This document shows, piece after piece, positions 26,977 to 36,350 of a stretch of 64,000 nt of DNA. Both the position numbers and the translations under genes were made by a program. This stretch comes from Eubacterium limosum (GTDB lineage: Bacteria; Bacillota; Clostridia; Eubacteriales; Eubacteriaceae): contig NZ_CP019962.1 of the NCBI RefSeq assembly GCF_000807675.2, positions 1,302,001 through 1,366,000 of the forward strand. Reading direction: 5' to 3'. Position 1 is the stretch's first letter, and each line of letters starts with the position of its first letter. Below the pieces are notes generated by a model. The model saw only the letters and a list, made by a program, of their open reading frames with translations, ran no database searches and was not told the DNA's origin.

Positions 26977-28887
26977 ATGATGACTTGGCTAAAAGATGAA
27001 GAAAAAAGAACGGTTGCGGCCATGGTGATCTCAGCACTGGCGCTGGGAATCCATTTCGTGGCGGGCGACCGTCTGGCTTTTGATTTATCGTGGATTGCTG
27101 TTGTTTTATGCGGCCTGCCGATTATAATCGGCGCGGTGGCCGCAGTGATAAAAGAGTTTGACATCCGGGCGGATGTGCTGGTCTCCATCGCGATCATTGC
27201 CTCAGTGGCTATCGGCGAGGTTTTTGCAGCGGGCGAGATCGCAGTGATCATGACCCTTGGCGGTTACTTAGAGGAAAGAACCGTAAATAAAGCCCGGAAG
27301 GGCATCGAGCGTCTGGTGGATCTGACACCGGAAAAAGCCCGCGTGATGCGGGATGGCGTGGAAGTTGTCATCGACGTGGAGGATGTGGCAGTAGGCGAAG
27401 CAGTGCGTGTGCTGCCCGGAGAAAAAATACCCGTAGACGGTATCGTGCTCTGTGGCGATACGGCGGTAGACCAGTCTCTGATGACTGGAGAATCCCTGCC
27501 TGTCGATAAGGAAAAGGGTGATGAGGTATTCTGCGGGACCATGAACCAGTTTGGGACAGTGGATATCCGCGTGACCAGGGCGGCTGAGGACAGCTCCCTG
27601 AAACGGATGATCCGCCTGGTTGAGTCTGCCGACGCGGGCCGCGCACCCATATCACACCTGGCAGACCGTTTAGCCACCGTCATTGTAGTGCTGGCGCTGA
27701 CCGCTGCCGTTGTTACCGGCCTGGTAACCGGAGAGCTGACCCGCGCGGTCACAATCCTGGTGGTGTTCTGTCCCTGCGCGCTGGTGCTCGCCACGCCCAC
27801 AGCCATCATGGCAGGGATCGGCAACGCGGCTAAAAATGGCATTCTGATCCGGTCTGGCGATGTACTGGAGCGGCTTGCATCTGTGGGCCGCATTGCCTTT
27901 GACAAAACCGGCACCATCACCTACGGAAAGCCCTGTGTGCGTGCTTTTGAGTGTGAGGAGGCGTGGGAAAAGGACGCGCTGCTCAAATGGACCGCAGCCG
28001 CCGAAGCCCGCTCAGAGCATCCTCTCGGTAAAGCGGTCTCAGAGCATTATGCCGAAGGGCATCCGGAGCCGCTGCCAGAACCGTCGGAATTTGCGATGCT
28101 GCCCGGTAAAGGCGTTCATGCGGTGGTAGAAGGGCATGAAATCGCAGCCGGAAACCGAAAACTTCTGGATGTGATGGGCATTACTGTGACGGAAAGCCTT
28201 GAAAAATCAGCGAAAAAATACCTGAGTGAGGGCGGCACCATTATTTATATCGCGGTGGATGGAAAAGCAGCGGGCTACGCAGTGCTGGCAGATACCCTCC
28301 GCAACAATGCGCCGAATATGGTTGAAAAACTGAGGGCACAGGGGCTTAAAACCGCCCTGATCACCGGCGACCACCGGGCCGCGGCACTTTATATGGCAGA
28401 GCGGGCCGGCATTGACACCGTCGAAGCCGACTGTCTGCCCGAGGATAAGATCGACGTGATCAAGCGACTCCAGGGGAAGGGGCAGGAGAAGGTCTGTATG
28501 ATCGGCGACGGCATCAACGACGCGCCGGCCCTGAAAACAGCCGACGTGGGCCTGGCCATGGGAGATATTGGCTCAGACATCGCTATGGACGCCGCCGACG
28601 CGGTGTTTGTGGGCGACGATGTGATGAAGGTGCCCTATCTGATGACACTGTCCCAGAAAACCATGCGGACCATCCGCGTCAATATTTTTCTGTCCCAGGC
28701 GCTCAACGCAGTGGCGGTAGTGCTGGCCATGACCGGGATCATGGGGCCGGTGGCCGGCGCGCTGGTCCACAATGTGGGCTCGGTGGCAGTCATCATCAGC
28801 TCAGCCATGCTGCTGAACTTTAATGAGAAGAAAAACGGGAAGGACCGGCAGAAAACGTCCGGTTCTCTGAAATTATCGCAGTCGTAG
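26977..28887 (+). CDS. P1B-type heavy-metal translocating ATPase
   Basis: 636 residues, an ATP-driven metal exporter. It has the actuator TGES loop (near 173), the intramembrane metal site C265-P-C267 in FCPCALVLATPTA, the phosphorylation site D309 in DKTGT, the SEHPLG nucleotide-binding histidine motif and the hinge GDGINDAPAL. There is no N-terminal HMA metal-binding domain. CPC is used by copper and by zinc/cadmium/other exporters, and the last membrane segments (HNVGSVAVIISSAMLL) do not settle which. The CsoR-like operator upstream favours copper, but this is inference. It converges with birA, with a 15-base tail overlap. Confidence 0.9.
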   Translation: MMTWLKDEEKRTVAAMVISALALGIHFVAGDRLAFDLSWIAVVLCGLPIIIGAVAAVIKEFDIRADVLVSIAIIASVAIGEVFAAGEIAVIMTLGGYLEERTVNKARKGIERLVDLTPEKARVMRDGVEVVIDVEDVAVGEAVRVLPGEKIPVDGIVLCGDTAVDQSLMTGESLPVDKEKGDEVFCGTMNQFGTVDIRVTRAAEDSSLKRMIRLVESADAGRAPISHLADRLATVIVVLALTAAVVTGLVTGELTRAVTILVVFCPCALVLATPTAIMAGIGNAAKNGILIRSGDVLERLASVGRIAFDKTGTITYGKPCVRAFECEEAWEKDALLKWTAAAEARSEHPLGKAVSEHYAEGHPEPLPEPSEFAMLPGKGVHAVVEGHEIAAGNRKLLDVMGITVTESLEKSAKKYLSEGGTIIYIAVDGKAAGYAVLADTLRNNAPNMVEKLRAQGLKTALITGDHRAAALYMAERAGIDTVEADCLPEDKIDVIKRLQGKGQEKVCMIGDGINDAPALKTADVGLAMGDIGSDIAMDAADAVFVGDDVMKVPYLMTLSQKTMRTIRVNIFLSQALNAVAVVLAMTGIMGPVAGALVHNVGSVAVIISSAMLLNFNEKKNGKDRQKTSGSLKLSQS

Positions 28888-29850
28888 GCTGACCTCGCCA
28901 GAGACGATGGACTGAAAGGTTCCATCGTCTTTTTTTAGGATCAGGTGCCCCGCGTCATTGATATCGCTGACCACGCCCTCCAGGGTTTCCCGGCCGTTCA
29001 GGATGGTAACCGGCTTTCCGATTACCATGGAGTGCTTCCGGTAGTCGGCCATGACAGCGCCGGCCTCGGGAATGCAGGTGAGGCGGCTCAGGCGGTTGAC
29101 CAGCTCGGCGGCCAGCCGGCTGCGGAGCTGCCCGTCCGGCGCTTCCTTAAAGAGGGCACCCGCCACAGACTGGAGCTCTTCGGGAAAACCCTGCTTTGGT
29201 TCGGTAAAATTGATCCCGGCGCCGAGGACAATGTAGTCAATATTCCCGGTTTCAAAGTCGGCGGCCGCCTCGGTAAGAATGCCGCAGATTTTTTTATCCT
29301 TTATATAGAGGTCGTTGACCCATTTGATCTCGGGCTCCAGGCCCGTCACGTCCGCGATGGCCTGACGGATCAGAACGCTGGCGGCAATGGTGATAAAGAG
29401 GGACTGGCTGATGGCAGTGCCGGGCCGCAAGATAATACTCAGATAAATCCCGGAGCCGCCGGGTGAAAAGAAAGTGCGCCCCATGCGCCCGCGTCCGCCG
29501 GTTTGGGATTCAGCGATGATGACTGTGCCGTCCGGCGCCCCGGCCAGGGCCCGCTCCTTGCCCAAGCTGTTGGTGGAGTCAAGGGAGGGGTAGACCTCCA
29601 GACGATCCGCCTGCGCAGGGTCCTTCAGCCAGGGCGCGATGGAGGCAGCGGAGAGAATATCATTGCTCTTGCACAGGGTGTAGCCCTGCCTGGTTTTGGA
29701 TGTGATCTGGTAGCCCTTATCTCTGAGGCCCTTGATGGCTTTCCAGACAGCGCTCCGGGAGAGGCTCAGCTTTTCTGCCAGCGCTTCGCCGGATACAGGC
29801 TCGCCCCGGTTTTCCTCCAGTATTTTTAAAAGGTCGGTTTGTGTGGACAT
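28873..29850 (-). CDS. birA: Bifunctional biotin-[acetyl-CoA-carboxylase] ligase / biotin repressor
   Basis: Attaches biotin to carboxylase carrier domains and, when charged with biotinyl-AMP, represses biotin genes. 325 residues: N-terminal winged HTH (LAEKLSLSRSAVWKAIKGLRDKGYQI, residues about 18-45), the catalytic domain with GGRGRMGRTFFSPGG (biotinyl-AMP loop, near 115), KWVNDLYIKDKKICGIL with the catalytic lysine, and a C-terminal SH3-like domain. The start at 29850 is preferred to a farther upstream one because AAAGGAG precedes it and the HTH begins there. Confidence 0.95.
   Translation of the reverse strand: MSTQTDLLKILEENRGEPVSGEALAEKLSLSRSAVWKAIKGLRDKGYQITSKTRQGYTLCKSNDILSAASIAPWLKDPAQADRLEVYPSLDSTNSLGKERALAGAPDGTVIIAESQTGGRGRMGRTFFSPGGSGIYLSIILRPGTAISQSLFITIAASVLIRQAIADVTGLEPEIKWVNDLYIKDKKICGILTEAAADFETGNIDYIVLGAGINFTEPKQGFPEELQSVAGALFKEAPDGQLRSRLAAELVNRLSRLTCIPEAGAVMADYRKHSMVIGKPVTILNGRETLEGVVSDINDAGHLILKKDDGTFQSIVSGEVSLRLR
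28903..28937 (+). terminator. Terminator of the metal ATPase embedded in the birA coding sequence
   Basis: Perfect nine-base-pair stem (28903-28911 with 28921-28929), nine-base loop and seven to eight T residues. It lies wholly inside the convergent birA 3' end, where it encodes the KKDDGTFQS region. Confidence 0.85.
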
Positions 29851-30210
29851 GGGCAGTTCTCCTTTATATTTGTTAGTATTATTATAAGATAGAAGAAAAG
29901 CAGCGGTCAATGTAAGAATCATCTGAGGGCAAAATATTGCTGTTTTTCGCGCTCAGAATCTTTAAATAAACCTTAAAAAGGTTACAGGAGTAAAAATATG
30001 ACTTTTGTATTTAAAAGAGGAAAGTAAATAAAAAAGGAATATTTTGCCATTAAAATAAAATGATTCTTAATTGATGGACAATTTAATGCCTATTTCAGTC
30101 AAAATAATCTAAAATGTCAAAAATTTGGTTAAAAAAGTGCACGTTTGTGTTATAATATTATTCAAACAAGAGTTTTTAAAGTAAGATCATTAAAATAAAG
30201 AGGTTAATCT
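29851..30210 (+). promoter_or_regulatory. Divergent intergenic region; extended -10 promoter for the sensor kinase
   Basis: TG-T-TATAAT at 30148-30156 (extended -10, no convincing -35) lies about 55 bases upstream of the kinase start. The rest of this AT-rich 360-base gap holds the birA promoter on the other strand and no visible gene. Confidence 0.5.
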
Positions 30211-31476
30211 ATGAGAGTCTTATTAAAAATCACAGATATCATCGATGTGGAAGTGCTGCAGAAAATTCAAGATTCTTTTTCAGATGCAACAGGCTTTGCA
30301 ACCATTACCGTAGATTACAAGGGAAACCCCATTACAGAATACAGTAATTTTTCCGGCTACTGCACCAAGGTGCGCGAGGACGCCAAGTGTCTCGAGTGCT
30401 GCTATCGTTCCGATGCTCACGGAGGCATTGAATCTGCCCGCTCTGGAAAACCCTCAATCTATATCTGTCACGGAGGCCTCGTAGATTTAGCGGTTCCGAT
30501 CATGGTCAAGGGGAACTATCTGGGCGCCATTATGTCCGGGCAGGTCCGGATTGATGAAGAGGGGATGAAAAAGCTGCCTCTCGGTTCCGTTTCCGAGCTC
30601 ACTGATTTTTCAGGTAACCCGGAGCTTCAGAAGCTTTATGATCAAACGCTGGTGACCACGCTGAAGCAGGTTCACGCTGCTGCGGACCTTTTGTATACGA
30701 TTGCCAATTATCTGGTCGAAAAACAAATGATCCATATCATGCAGGAGGAGCTGCACAACAAGAACCTCGAGCTTATGGAAGAGGTTAAGCTGAGAAGTGA
30801 AGTGGAGGCCGCCCTCAAGGAGGCTGATCTCAAGGCGCTGCAGGCCCAGATTAATCCGCACTTCCTGTTCAATGTCCTCAATACCATCGGGCGTCTGGCC
30901 CTTCTTGAAAACGCCGAAAAGACCCAGGAGATGATCTATGCCTTTTCGGATATGATGCGTTATACTTTAAAAAAGGAAAACACCAATATCGTTACTTTGA
31001 AGGAAGAGGTTGAGCATGTGCGGAATTACCTCTCGATTCAGAAAATGCGCCTGGGAGAACGTCTGGATTATTCCATTCACATCGACGAGGACGCCGAAGA
31101 GGTGATGTGCCCCTTCATGACGATCCAGCCTTTTGTGGAGAACGCGATCAATCATGCCATTGAACCCCATGCTGCCGGCGGCAAGGTGATGATCACCGGA
31201 GAACAGGACGGCGATATCGTGACGGTCCGCATTATTGACGATGGAAAGGGAATCGCTCCAGAGTTGATTGAAAAGATCCTTGATGGTAACTACGACCCAG
31301 AGGCGCAAGGTAATGACAAAAATACGGGTATTGGCATCAACAATGCCAATAAACGGCTAAAATATTATTATGGCCCTGAATTTGGTATTAAGATCAACAG
31401 TGAGGTTGGTAAAGGGACTGAAGTGATGATTAAGATACCCCGTAAGGCATTATTAGGGAGAGGTTTAAATGTATAA
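30211..31476 (+). CDS. PocR-domain sensor histidine kinase (LytS/YesM-like)
   Basis: 421 residues. Residues about 8-170 are a PocR ligand-binding domain, with conserved cysteines in the KCLECCYRSDAHGG segment and in YICHGGLVDLAVPI. A short coiled coil follows (about 175-205), then a His_kinase domain with the phosphoacceptor H217 in NPHFLFN and a C-terminal HATPase with IDDGKGI and GIGINNANKRL. It has no membrane segment, so it senses a cytoplasmic ligand. PocR domains are known from propanediol regulation in Salmonella. It overlaps the response-regulator gene by 8 bases and sits just upstream of the BMC operon, so a propanediol-type signal is likely. Confidence 0.92.
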   Translation: MRVLLKITDIIDVEVLQKIQDSFSDATGFATITVDYKGNPITEYSNFSGYCTKVREDAKCLECCYRSDAHGGIESARSGKPSIYICHGGLVDLAVPIMVKGNYLGAIMSGQVRIDEEGMKKLPLGSVSELTDFSGNPELQKLYDQTLVTTLKQVHAAADLLYTIANYLVEKQMIHIMQEELHNKNLELMEEVKLRSEVEAALKEADLKALQAQINPHFLFNVLNTIGRLALLENAEKTQEMIYAFSDMMRYTLKKENTNIVTLKEEVEHVRNYLSIQKMRLGERLDYSIHIDEDAEEVMCPFMTIQPFVENAINHAIEPHAAGGKVMITGEQDGDIVTVRIIDDGKGIAPELIEKILDGNYDPEAQGNDKNTGIGINNANKRLKYYYGPEFGIKINSEVGKGTEVMIKIPRKALLGRGLNV

Positions 31477-32545
31477 ATTATTTATCGTAGAAGACGAACA
31501 TCTGGAAATTGAAGCGATTGAATTGATTTTAAGTCAGTACGGTAAAAATATCACGGTCATTGGAAAAGCGTCTTCAGGGCGCGTTGCTCTTGAAGAGATC
31601 AGAAGGCTGGACCCAGACATTGTTCTGTTGGATATCAATATCCCGGAAATCAATAGGATTGATGTGCTGCGCGCCATCAAAAAAGAAGATCAGGAAAAAA
31701 AGGTCATTCTGATCACGGCTTTTAACGAGTTCGATTTTGCCCATCAGGCCATCAAAGCCCGGGTGGACGATTTCCTGCTGAAGCCCATCAGGCCTCAGCA
31801 GCTCATGGAATCCATCAATATGGTGATCTCTACATTAAAAGCAAACGCCAAAAATAAATTTGATGAAAAGATGAGTGAAGTCATTTTTGCGGTCGTCCAG
31901 AAAAAATACAGCGACACCAGAAGCGTCCTCACCGAATACCTGGATCTACTCTATGACCACTATGGCTACGACCTGATGTCGATCCAGAACGAGATCCAGC
32001 ATTTTATGGAAGAGCTGAACATTGTCTCTATGGATACCTGCGGCTACGATATCAAAAGCCCGCTGCGCATGAAGAACAACCAGCAATTTGTGACGTCCTA
32101 TAAAAACCGTTACGATCTGAAGGTCGAAATTATGAAGGTCATCGACAAAATTTTCGATCACCTCATGGACAATAAGGAAAACCGGAAAAATAATATTGAG
32201 GATATCCTGAACTATATTGACCGGAACTGCCATAAGGACATCTCTCTGGATCAGGTGGGCGAGTACGCTAACATGAGCTCCTACTATCTGAGTAAAATCT
32301 TTAAAAAAGAAACTGGCGTCAATTTCGTCACCTACCTCACCGAACGGAAAATTGAGATCGCCAAGGATATGCTGCTCAATACCGACGTGCCGATTATTAA
32401 TATCGCGCTGGATTTGTCCTACCATGAGCCAAATTATTTCAGTAAGGTTTTTAAGAAAAGCACAGGAATGACGCCGACGGAATACAGACGTCTGCGAAAG
32501 GGCGACAGCGTCGAGGAAAAAGAAGAAGAAAAGGAAATTTCCTGA
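31469..32545 (+). CDS. Response regulator with AraC-type DNA-binding domain
   Basis: 358 residues. The receiver domain has phospho-acceptor D55 in VLLDINIPE, a conserved TAFNEF and the KP of FLLKPIRP. A helical linker (about 130-240) leads to a C-terminal AraC/XylS double helix-turn-helix (ISLDQVGEYANMSSYYLSKIFKKETG...NYFSKVFKKSTGMTPTEYRR). Coupled to the PocR kinase by an 8-base overlap. The likely target is the BMC promoter region, where two direct repeats lie 32 bases apart. Its own terminator follows. Confidence 0.93.
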   Translation: MYKLFIVEDEHLEIEAIELILSQYGKNITVIGKASSGRVALEEIRRLDPDIVLLDINIPEINRIDVLRAIKKEDQEKKVILITAFNEFDFAHQAIKARVDDFLLKPIRPQQLMESINMVISTLKANAKNKFDEKMSEVIFAVVQKKYSDTRSVLTEYLDLLYDHYGYDLMSIQNEIQHFMEELNIVSMDTCGYDIKSPLRMKNNQQFVTSYKNRYDLKVEIMKVIDKIFDHLMDNKENRKNNIEDILNYIDRNCHKDISLDQVGEYANMSSYYLSKIFKKETGVNFVTYLTERKIEIAKDMLLNTDVPIINIALDLSYHEPNYFSKVFKKSTGMTPTEYRRLRKGDSVEEKEEEKEIS

Positions 32546-32604
32546 TTTTATTCTTAAAGCCCAAAAAGATAAACACGTAAAAAAACAATATAAAGCAGGT
32601 CTCC

Positions 32605-32648
32605 AAAACAGGAAGTGTTGTTAAAAAATGCACTTCCTGTTTTTATTT
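32605..32648 (+). terminator. Terminator separating the two-component pair from the BMC operon
   Basis: A 13-bp stem AAAACAGGAAGTG (32605-32617) with its complement at 32631-32643, 13-base loop, T-rich tail. Confidence 0.85.
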
Positions 32649-32676
32649 TACGAAATTTCACAAAATAATATCGGGA

Positions 32677-32815
32677 AAAGACAAAAAAAGATAGGACTTT
32701 GAAAGGCTAAAGACAAAAAGAAACCAAATTGAAAACCGTTTTCAAAAAAAGCAGAGATCGGACAATAATTTTATAACAATAGTGCAAGTAATTACTCCCG
32801 CATATGGATTAAAAT
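32677..32815 (+). promoter_or_regulatory. BMC operon control region
   Basis: Two direct repeats AAAGACAAAAA at 32677-32687 and 32709-32719, 32 bases apart (about three helical turns), fit paired AraC-type sites. A perfect 17-bp palindrome follows, TTGAAAACCGTTTTCAA at 32729-32745, similar to LacI/CcpA-type operators but one base longer than a standard cre site. A -10-like TAAAAT is at 32810-32815 without a good -35, as expected for an activator-dependent promoter. Confidence 0.45.
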
Positions 32816-32859
32816 AGTAACAGTAAGAATATTAATATCAACCAAGGAGGGCAAAGCTT

Positions 32860-33135
32860 ATGACAAATGAAGCTTTAGGTATGATTGAAACCAAAGGTCT
32901 TGTTGGCTGTATTGAAGCAGCTGATGCAATGGTTAAATCTGCAAATGTAGTATTAACAGGCTATGAAAAAATCGGTTCTGGTTTAGTAACCGTTATGGTT
33001 CGTGGCGATGTTGGTGCTGTAAAAGCAGCCGTAGACGCTGGCGCAGCTGCAGCTGACAAAGTAGGTCAGGTTGTTTCTGTACACGTTATCCCAAGACCAC
33101 ATCAAGATGTGGAAAAAATGTTACCTAGTTTTTAA
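32860..33135 (+). CDS. pduA: BMC-H shell protein, PduA/PduJ type
   Basis: A 91-residue single-domain BMC protein. It opens with [26 protein letters not shown] and contains the [18 protein letters not shown] helix and [14 protein letters not shown] tail of PduA/PduJ, which form hexagonal tiles whose central pore passes propanediol. PduA and PduJ cannot be separated here by eye. First gene of the operon, with a strong CAAGGAGGG site, consistent with the most abundant shell component. Confidence 0.93.
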   Translation: MTNEALGMIETKGLVGCIEAADAMVKSANVVLTGYEKIGSGLVTVMVRGDVGAVKAAVDAGAAAADKVGQVVSVHVIPRPHQDVEKMLPSF

Positions 33136-33161
33136 TCTAAATTTAATGGAGGTGTAGATTA

Positions 33162-33947
33162 ATGAAAGATGATTTAATGAACAAATTGATGGAAGAAGTC
33201 ATGAAAAAAATGGACGAAGTTGAAGAAACAGGTACTTGTGCAGCAGCAACTGGTGTTTGTGGCTTAACTGAATTCGTTGGAACCGCCATTGGTGACACCA
33301 TTGGTTTCGTAATCGCTAATGTAGACTCTCAGTTACATGAAGCAATGAAAATTGACCCTAAATATAGATCAATCGGTATTTTATCCGCTCGTACTGGTGC
33401 TGGCCCTCAGGTTTTCGCAGCTGATGAAGCTGTTAAAGCTACCAACACAGAAGTTGTTTCCTGCGAATTCGCAAGAGATACAAAAGGTGGCGCTGGTCAC
33501 GGTTCTTTAATTATTTTCGGTGCTGAAGACGTATCTGATGCTAAACGTGCTGTTGAAGTCGCTTTAAATGACTTGAACAGAACTTTCGGCGATGTATACG
33601 GAAACGACGCTGGTCATCTGGAATTCCAGTACACAGCAAGAGCTTCTTTCGCTTGCAACATGGTATTAGGCGCTCCAATCGGCAAAGCTTTCGGTATCGT
33701 TGTAGGCGCTCCTGCAGGTATCGGCGTATTAATGTCTGATGCTGCTTTAAAAGCTGCTAACGTAGAATTAGTTGGTTATGCTTCACCTGACAATGGTGGC
33801 ACACAGTATTCAAACGAGTCCATGATTTTCTTCTCTGGCGACGCAGGTGCTGTTCGTCAAGCTATTTACGCTGCAAGAGAAGTTGGTAAACCAGCTCTGG
33901 AAGCTATGGCTGGTCCTGCACCATCTTCTACAACTCCTTATATTTAA
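33162..33947 (+). CDS. pduB: BMC-T shell protein PduB
   Basis: 261 residues with two tandem BMC domains (about 40-145 and 150-250), forming pseudohexameric trimers. The N-terminal extension (residues 1-22, MKDDLMNKLMEEVMKKMDEVEE) is a charged amphipathic helix; in Salmonella the PduB N-terminus links the enzymatic core to the shell. Good GGAGGTG site 26 bases after pduA. Confidence 0.93.
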   Translation: MKDDLMNKLMEEVMKKMDEVEETGTCAAATGVCGLTEFVGTAIGDTIGFVIANVDSQLHEAMKIDPKYRSIGILSARTGAGPQVFAADEAVKATNTEVVSCEFARDTKGGAGHGSLIIFGAEDVSDAKRAVEVALNDLNRTFGDVYGNDAGHLEFQYTARASFACNMVLGAPIGKAFGIVVGAPAGIGVLMSDAALKAANVELVGYASPDNGGTQYSNESMIFFSGDAGAVRQAIYAAREVGKPALEAMAGPAPSSTTPYI

Positions 33948-33989
33948 GAAGCAGTAGCGAAATAGTTATAGAAAAGAGGAGGAATGACT

Positions 33990-35648
33990 ATGAGATCAAA
34001 AAGATTTGAAGCGTTAGATGCTCGTCCGGTTAAAAAGGACGGTTTCGTAAAAGAATGGCCTGAAGTAGGTCTTATTGCAATGAATAACCCCGGAGATCCT
34101 ACTCCGAGCTTAAAAATTGAAAATGGCGTTATCGTAGAAATGGACGGTAAGGCAAGAGCAGAATTTGATATGCTCGATACCTTCATCGCTAACTACGGTA
34201 TCCGTACAGAAAAAGCACAGGAATACATGGCAATGGATTCTCTGGAAATTGCTCGTATGCTTTGTGATATCAACGTACCAAGAGCAACTGTTGTAGACAT
34301 TACTACTTCCATTACTCCTGCTAAAATTACCGAAGTTTTAGGTAACATGACAGTACTGGAAATGATGATGGCACAGACAAAAATGCGTGCACGCTTAATG
34401 CCTTCTAACCAGTGCCACGTTACCAACGTTAAAGATAACATGGTTCAGATCGCGTGTGACGCTGCTGAAGCTGCTATCCGTGGTTTCGACGAAATGGAAA
34501 CAACCGTTGGTATCGCTCGTTACGCTCCTTTCAACGCTTTAGCTATCATGGTTGGCGCAAATGTTGGCCGTCCTGGTATCTTAACACAGTGTGCTGTTGA
34601 AGAAGCTACCGAACTTGACTTAGGTATGAAGGGCTACACCGCTTATGCTGAAACTATTTCTGTATATGGTACAGAACCAGTATTCATGGATGGCGATGAT
34701 ACTCCTTACTCTAAAGCTTTCTTAGCATCCTGCTACGCTTCCCGTGGTCTTAAGATGCGTTTTACATCCGGTTCCGGTTCTGAAGTACAGATGGGTTATG
34801 CCGAAGGTAAATCCATGTTATACTTAGAAGCCCGCTGCTTATATGTAACAAAAGGCGCTGGCGTTCAGGGTACTCAGAATGGTTCCGTATCTTGTATCGG
34901 TGTACCTGCTGGTGTACCTGGCGGTATCCGTGAAGTATTGGCTGAAAACTTATTAGCAGCATGTTTAGACCTTGAATGTGCTTCTTCTAATGACCAGACC
35001 TTCACCCACTCCGACCTTCGTAGAGTTGCTCGTTCATTAATGCAGATGGTACCAGGTACCGATTATATCTGTTCTGGTTACTCTTCTACACCAAACTACG
35101 ACAACATGTTCGCAGGTTCTAACTGGGATGCTGAAGACTATGATGACTGGAACGTAATCCAGCGTGACCTTAAGATCGACGCCGGCTTACAGCCTGCTGA
35201 TGAAGATACTGTTGTTGCTGCTCGTGCAAAAGCTGCTCGTGCTATGCAGGTTATCTTCCGTGAATTAGGCTTACCAGAAATCACCGATGAAGAAGTTGAA
35301 GCTGGTACATACGCTAACGGTTCTCAGGATATGCCTGACCGTGACGTAGTTGCTGACCTGAAAGCTGCTGAAGACTTAGTAAACCGCGCAACGGCTGTTG
35401 ACTTCGTTAAAGCATTAGACCGCGGCGGCATGAGAGATGTTGCTGAATCTATCTTCAACATTCAGTTACAGAAATGTGCTGGTGACTACTTACACACCGC
35501 TTCTATGATCACATCTGACTGGGAAGTTGTTTCTGCAGTTAACTACATGAACGACTACCATGGTCCAATGACTGGTTATGTAATCAGTGATGAAAGATGG
35601 AAAGAAATTCAGGATATTCCATGGGCTGTTGACCCAGCCAGCATTTAA
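33990..35648 (+). CDS. pduC: B12-dependent propanediol/glycerol dehydratase large subunit
   Basis: 552 residues, the catalytic TIM-barrel subunit that converts 1,2-propanediol to propionaldehyde using adenosylcobalamin. It starts MRSKRFEALDARPVKKDGFVKEWPE, the family's N-terminus, and has the conserved QMGYAEGKSMLYLE and GVQGTQNGSVSCIG segments. An ATG six bases earlier (33984) sits on top of the AGAGGAGG site, so 33990 is the start. Order pduC-D-E matches known operons. Glycerol as an alternative substrate cannot be excluded. Confidence 0.95.
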   Translation: MRSKRFEALDARPVKKDGFVKEWPEVGLIAMNNPGDPTPSLKIENGVIVEMDGKARAEFDMLDTFIANYGIRTEKAQEYMAMDSLEIARMLCDINVPRATVVDITTSITPAKITEVLGNMTVLEMMMAQTKMRARLMPSNQCHVTNVKDNMVQIACDAAEAAIRGFDEMETTVGIARYAPFNALAIMVGANVGRPGILTQCAVEEATELDLGMKGYTAYAETISVYGTEPVFMDGDDTPYSKAFLASCYASRGLKMRFTSGSGSEVQMGYAEGKSMLYLEARCLYVTKGAGVQGTQNGSVSCIGVPAGVPGGIREVLAENLLAACLDLECASSNDQTFTHSDLRRVARSLMQMVPGTDYICSGYSSTPNYDNMFAGSNWDAEDYDDWNVIQRDLKIDAGLQPADEDTVVAARAKAARAMQVIFRELGLPEITDEEVEAGTYANGSQDMPDRDVVADLKAAEDLVNRATAVDFVKALDRGGMRDVAESIFNIQLQKCAGDYLHTASMITSDWEVVSAVNYMNDYHGPMTGYVISDERWKEIQDIPWAVDPASI

Positions 35649-35666
35649 GGAAAGGGGTGTAGTAGA

Positions 35667-36338
35667 ATGGCTATTAATGAACAAATGTTAAAAAGTATCA
35701 TCGAAGATGTTTTAAATGAAATGAGCGGCGCTGCTCCTGCATGCGATGCTGCTCCTGCTGCTCCGGCTGCTTCTGCCGCTGCTGCTGCGGGTTCTGTTGA
35801 ATTAACTCCAGTAGGGGATGTTCAGCAGGGTGTTGCTGCTGACGAAGTTCTGATTGGTTTAGCTCCAGCTTTTGCTGAATTCCAGACAGAAAATATTGTT
35901 GGCGTACCTCATGATAAAATCTTAAAAGAAATTATTGCCGGTATCGAAGAAGAAGGTTTAAAAGCTCGTGTTATCAAAGTATACAGAAGCTCCGACGTTG
36001 CTGTATGCGGACATGACGCTGCTGAACTGAGTGGTTCTGGCGTTGCTGTTGGCTTACAGTCAAAAGGCACCTGCTTAATCCACCAGAAAGATTTACCACA
36101 GTTATCTAACTTGGAATTATTCTCTCAGGCTCCTTTGATCGATTTAGACACCTATCGTGCCATCGGTAAAAATGCTGCTAAATATGCTAAAGGCGAAAGC
36201 CCGGCTCCAGTTCCGGTTCGTAATGACCAGATGGCTCGTCCTGCTTATCAGGCTAAAGCTGCTCTGTTACATATTAAAGAAACAGAACATGTTGTGCCAG
36301 GTAAAAAACCTGTAGAAATGAAAGTTACATTCAAATAG
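35667..36338 (+). CDS. pduD: Diol dehydratase medium subunit
   Basis: 223 residues. Residues 1-20 ([20 protein letters not shown]) form an amphipathic encapsulation-type helix, then an Ala/Pro-rich linker to about 45, then the subunit fold ([26 protein letters not shown]... [35 protein letters not shown]). It contacts the lower side of the cobalamin cofactor. The same length as enteric PduD. Confidence 0.94.
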   Translation: MAINEQMLKSIIEDVLNEMSGAAPACDAAPAAPAASAAAAAGSVELTPVGDVQQGVAADEVLIGLAPAFAEFQTENIVGVPHDKILKEIIAGIEEEGLKARVIKVYRSSDVAVCGHDAAELSGSGVAVGLQSKGTCLIHQKDLPQLSNLELFSQAPLIDLDTYRAIGKNAAKYAKGESPAPVPVRNDQMARPAYQAKAALLHIKETEHVVPGKKPVEMKVTFK

Positions 36339-36350
36339 GAGGTGGATAGA

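Noticed and set aside
32729-32745. Standard CcpA cre site
   Set aside because: The palindrome is one base longer than the usual 14-bp cre spacing, so it is reported only as a LacI/CcpA-like operator.
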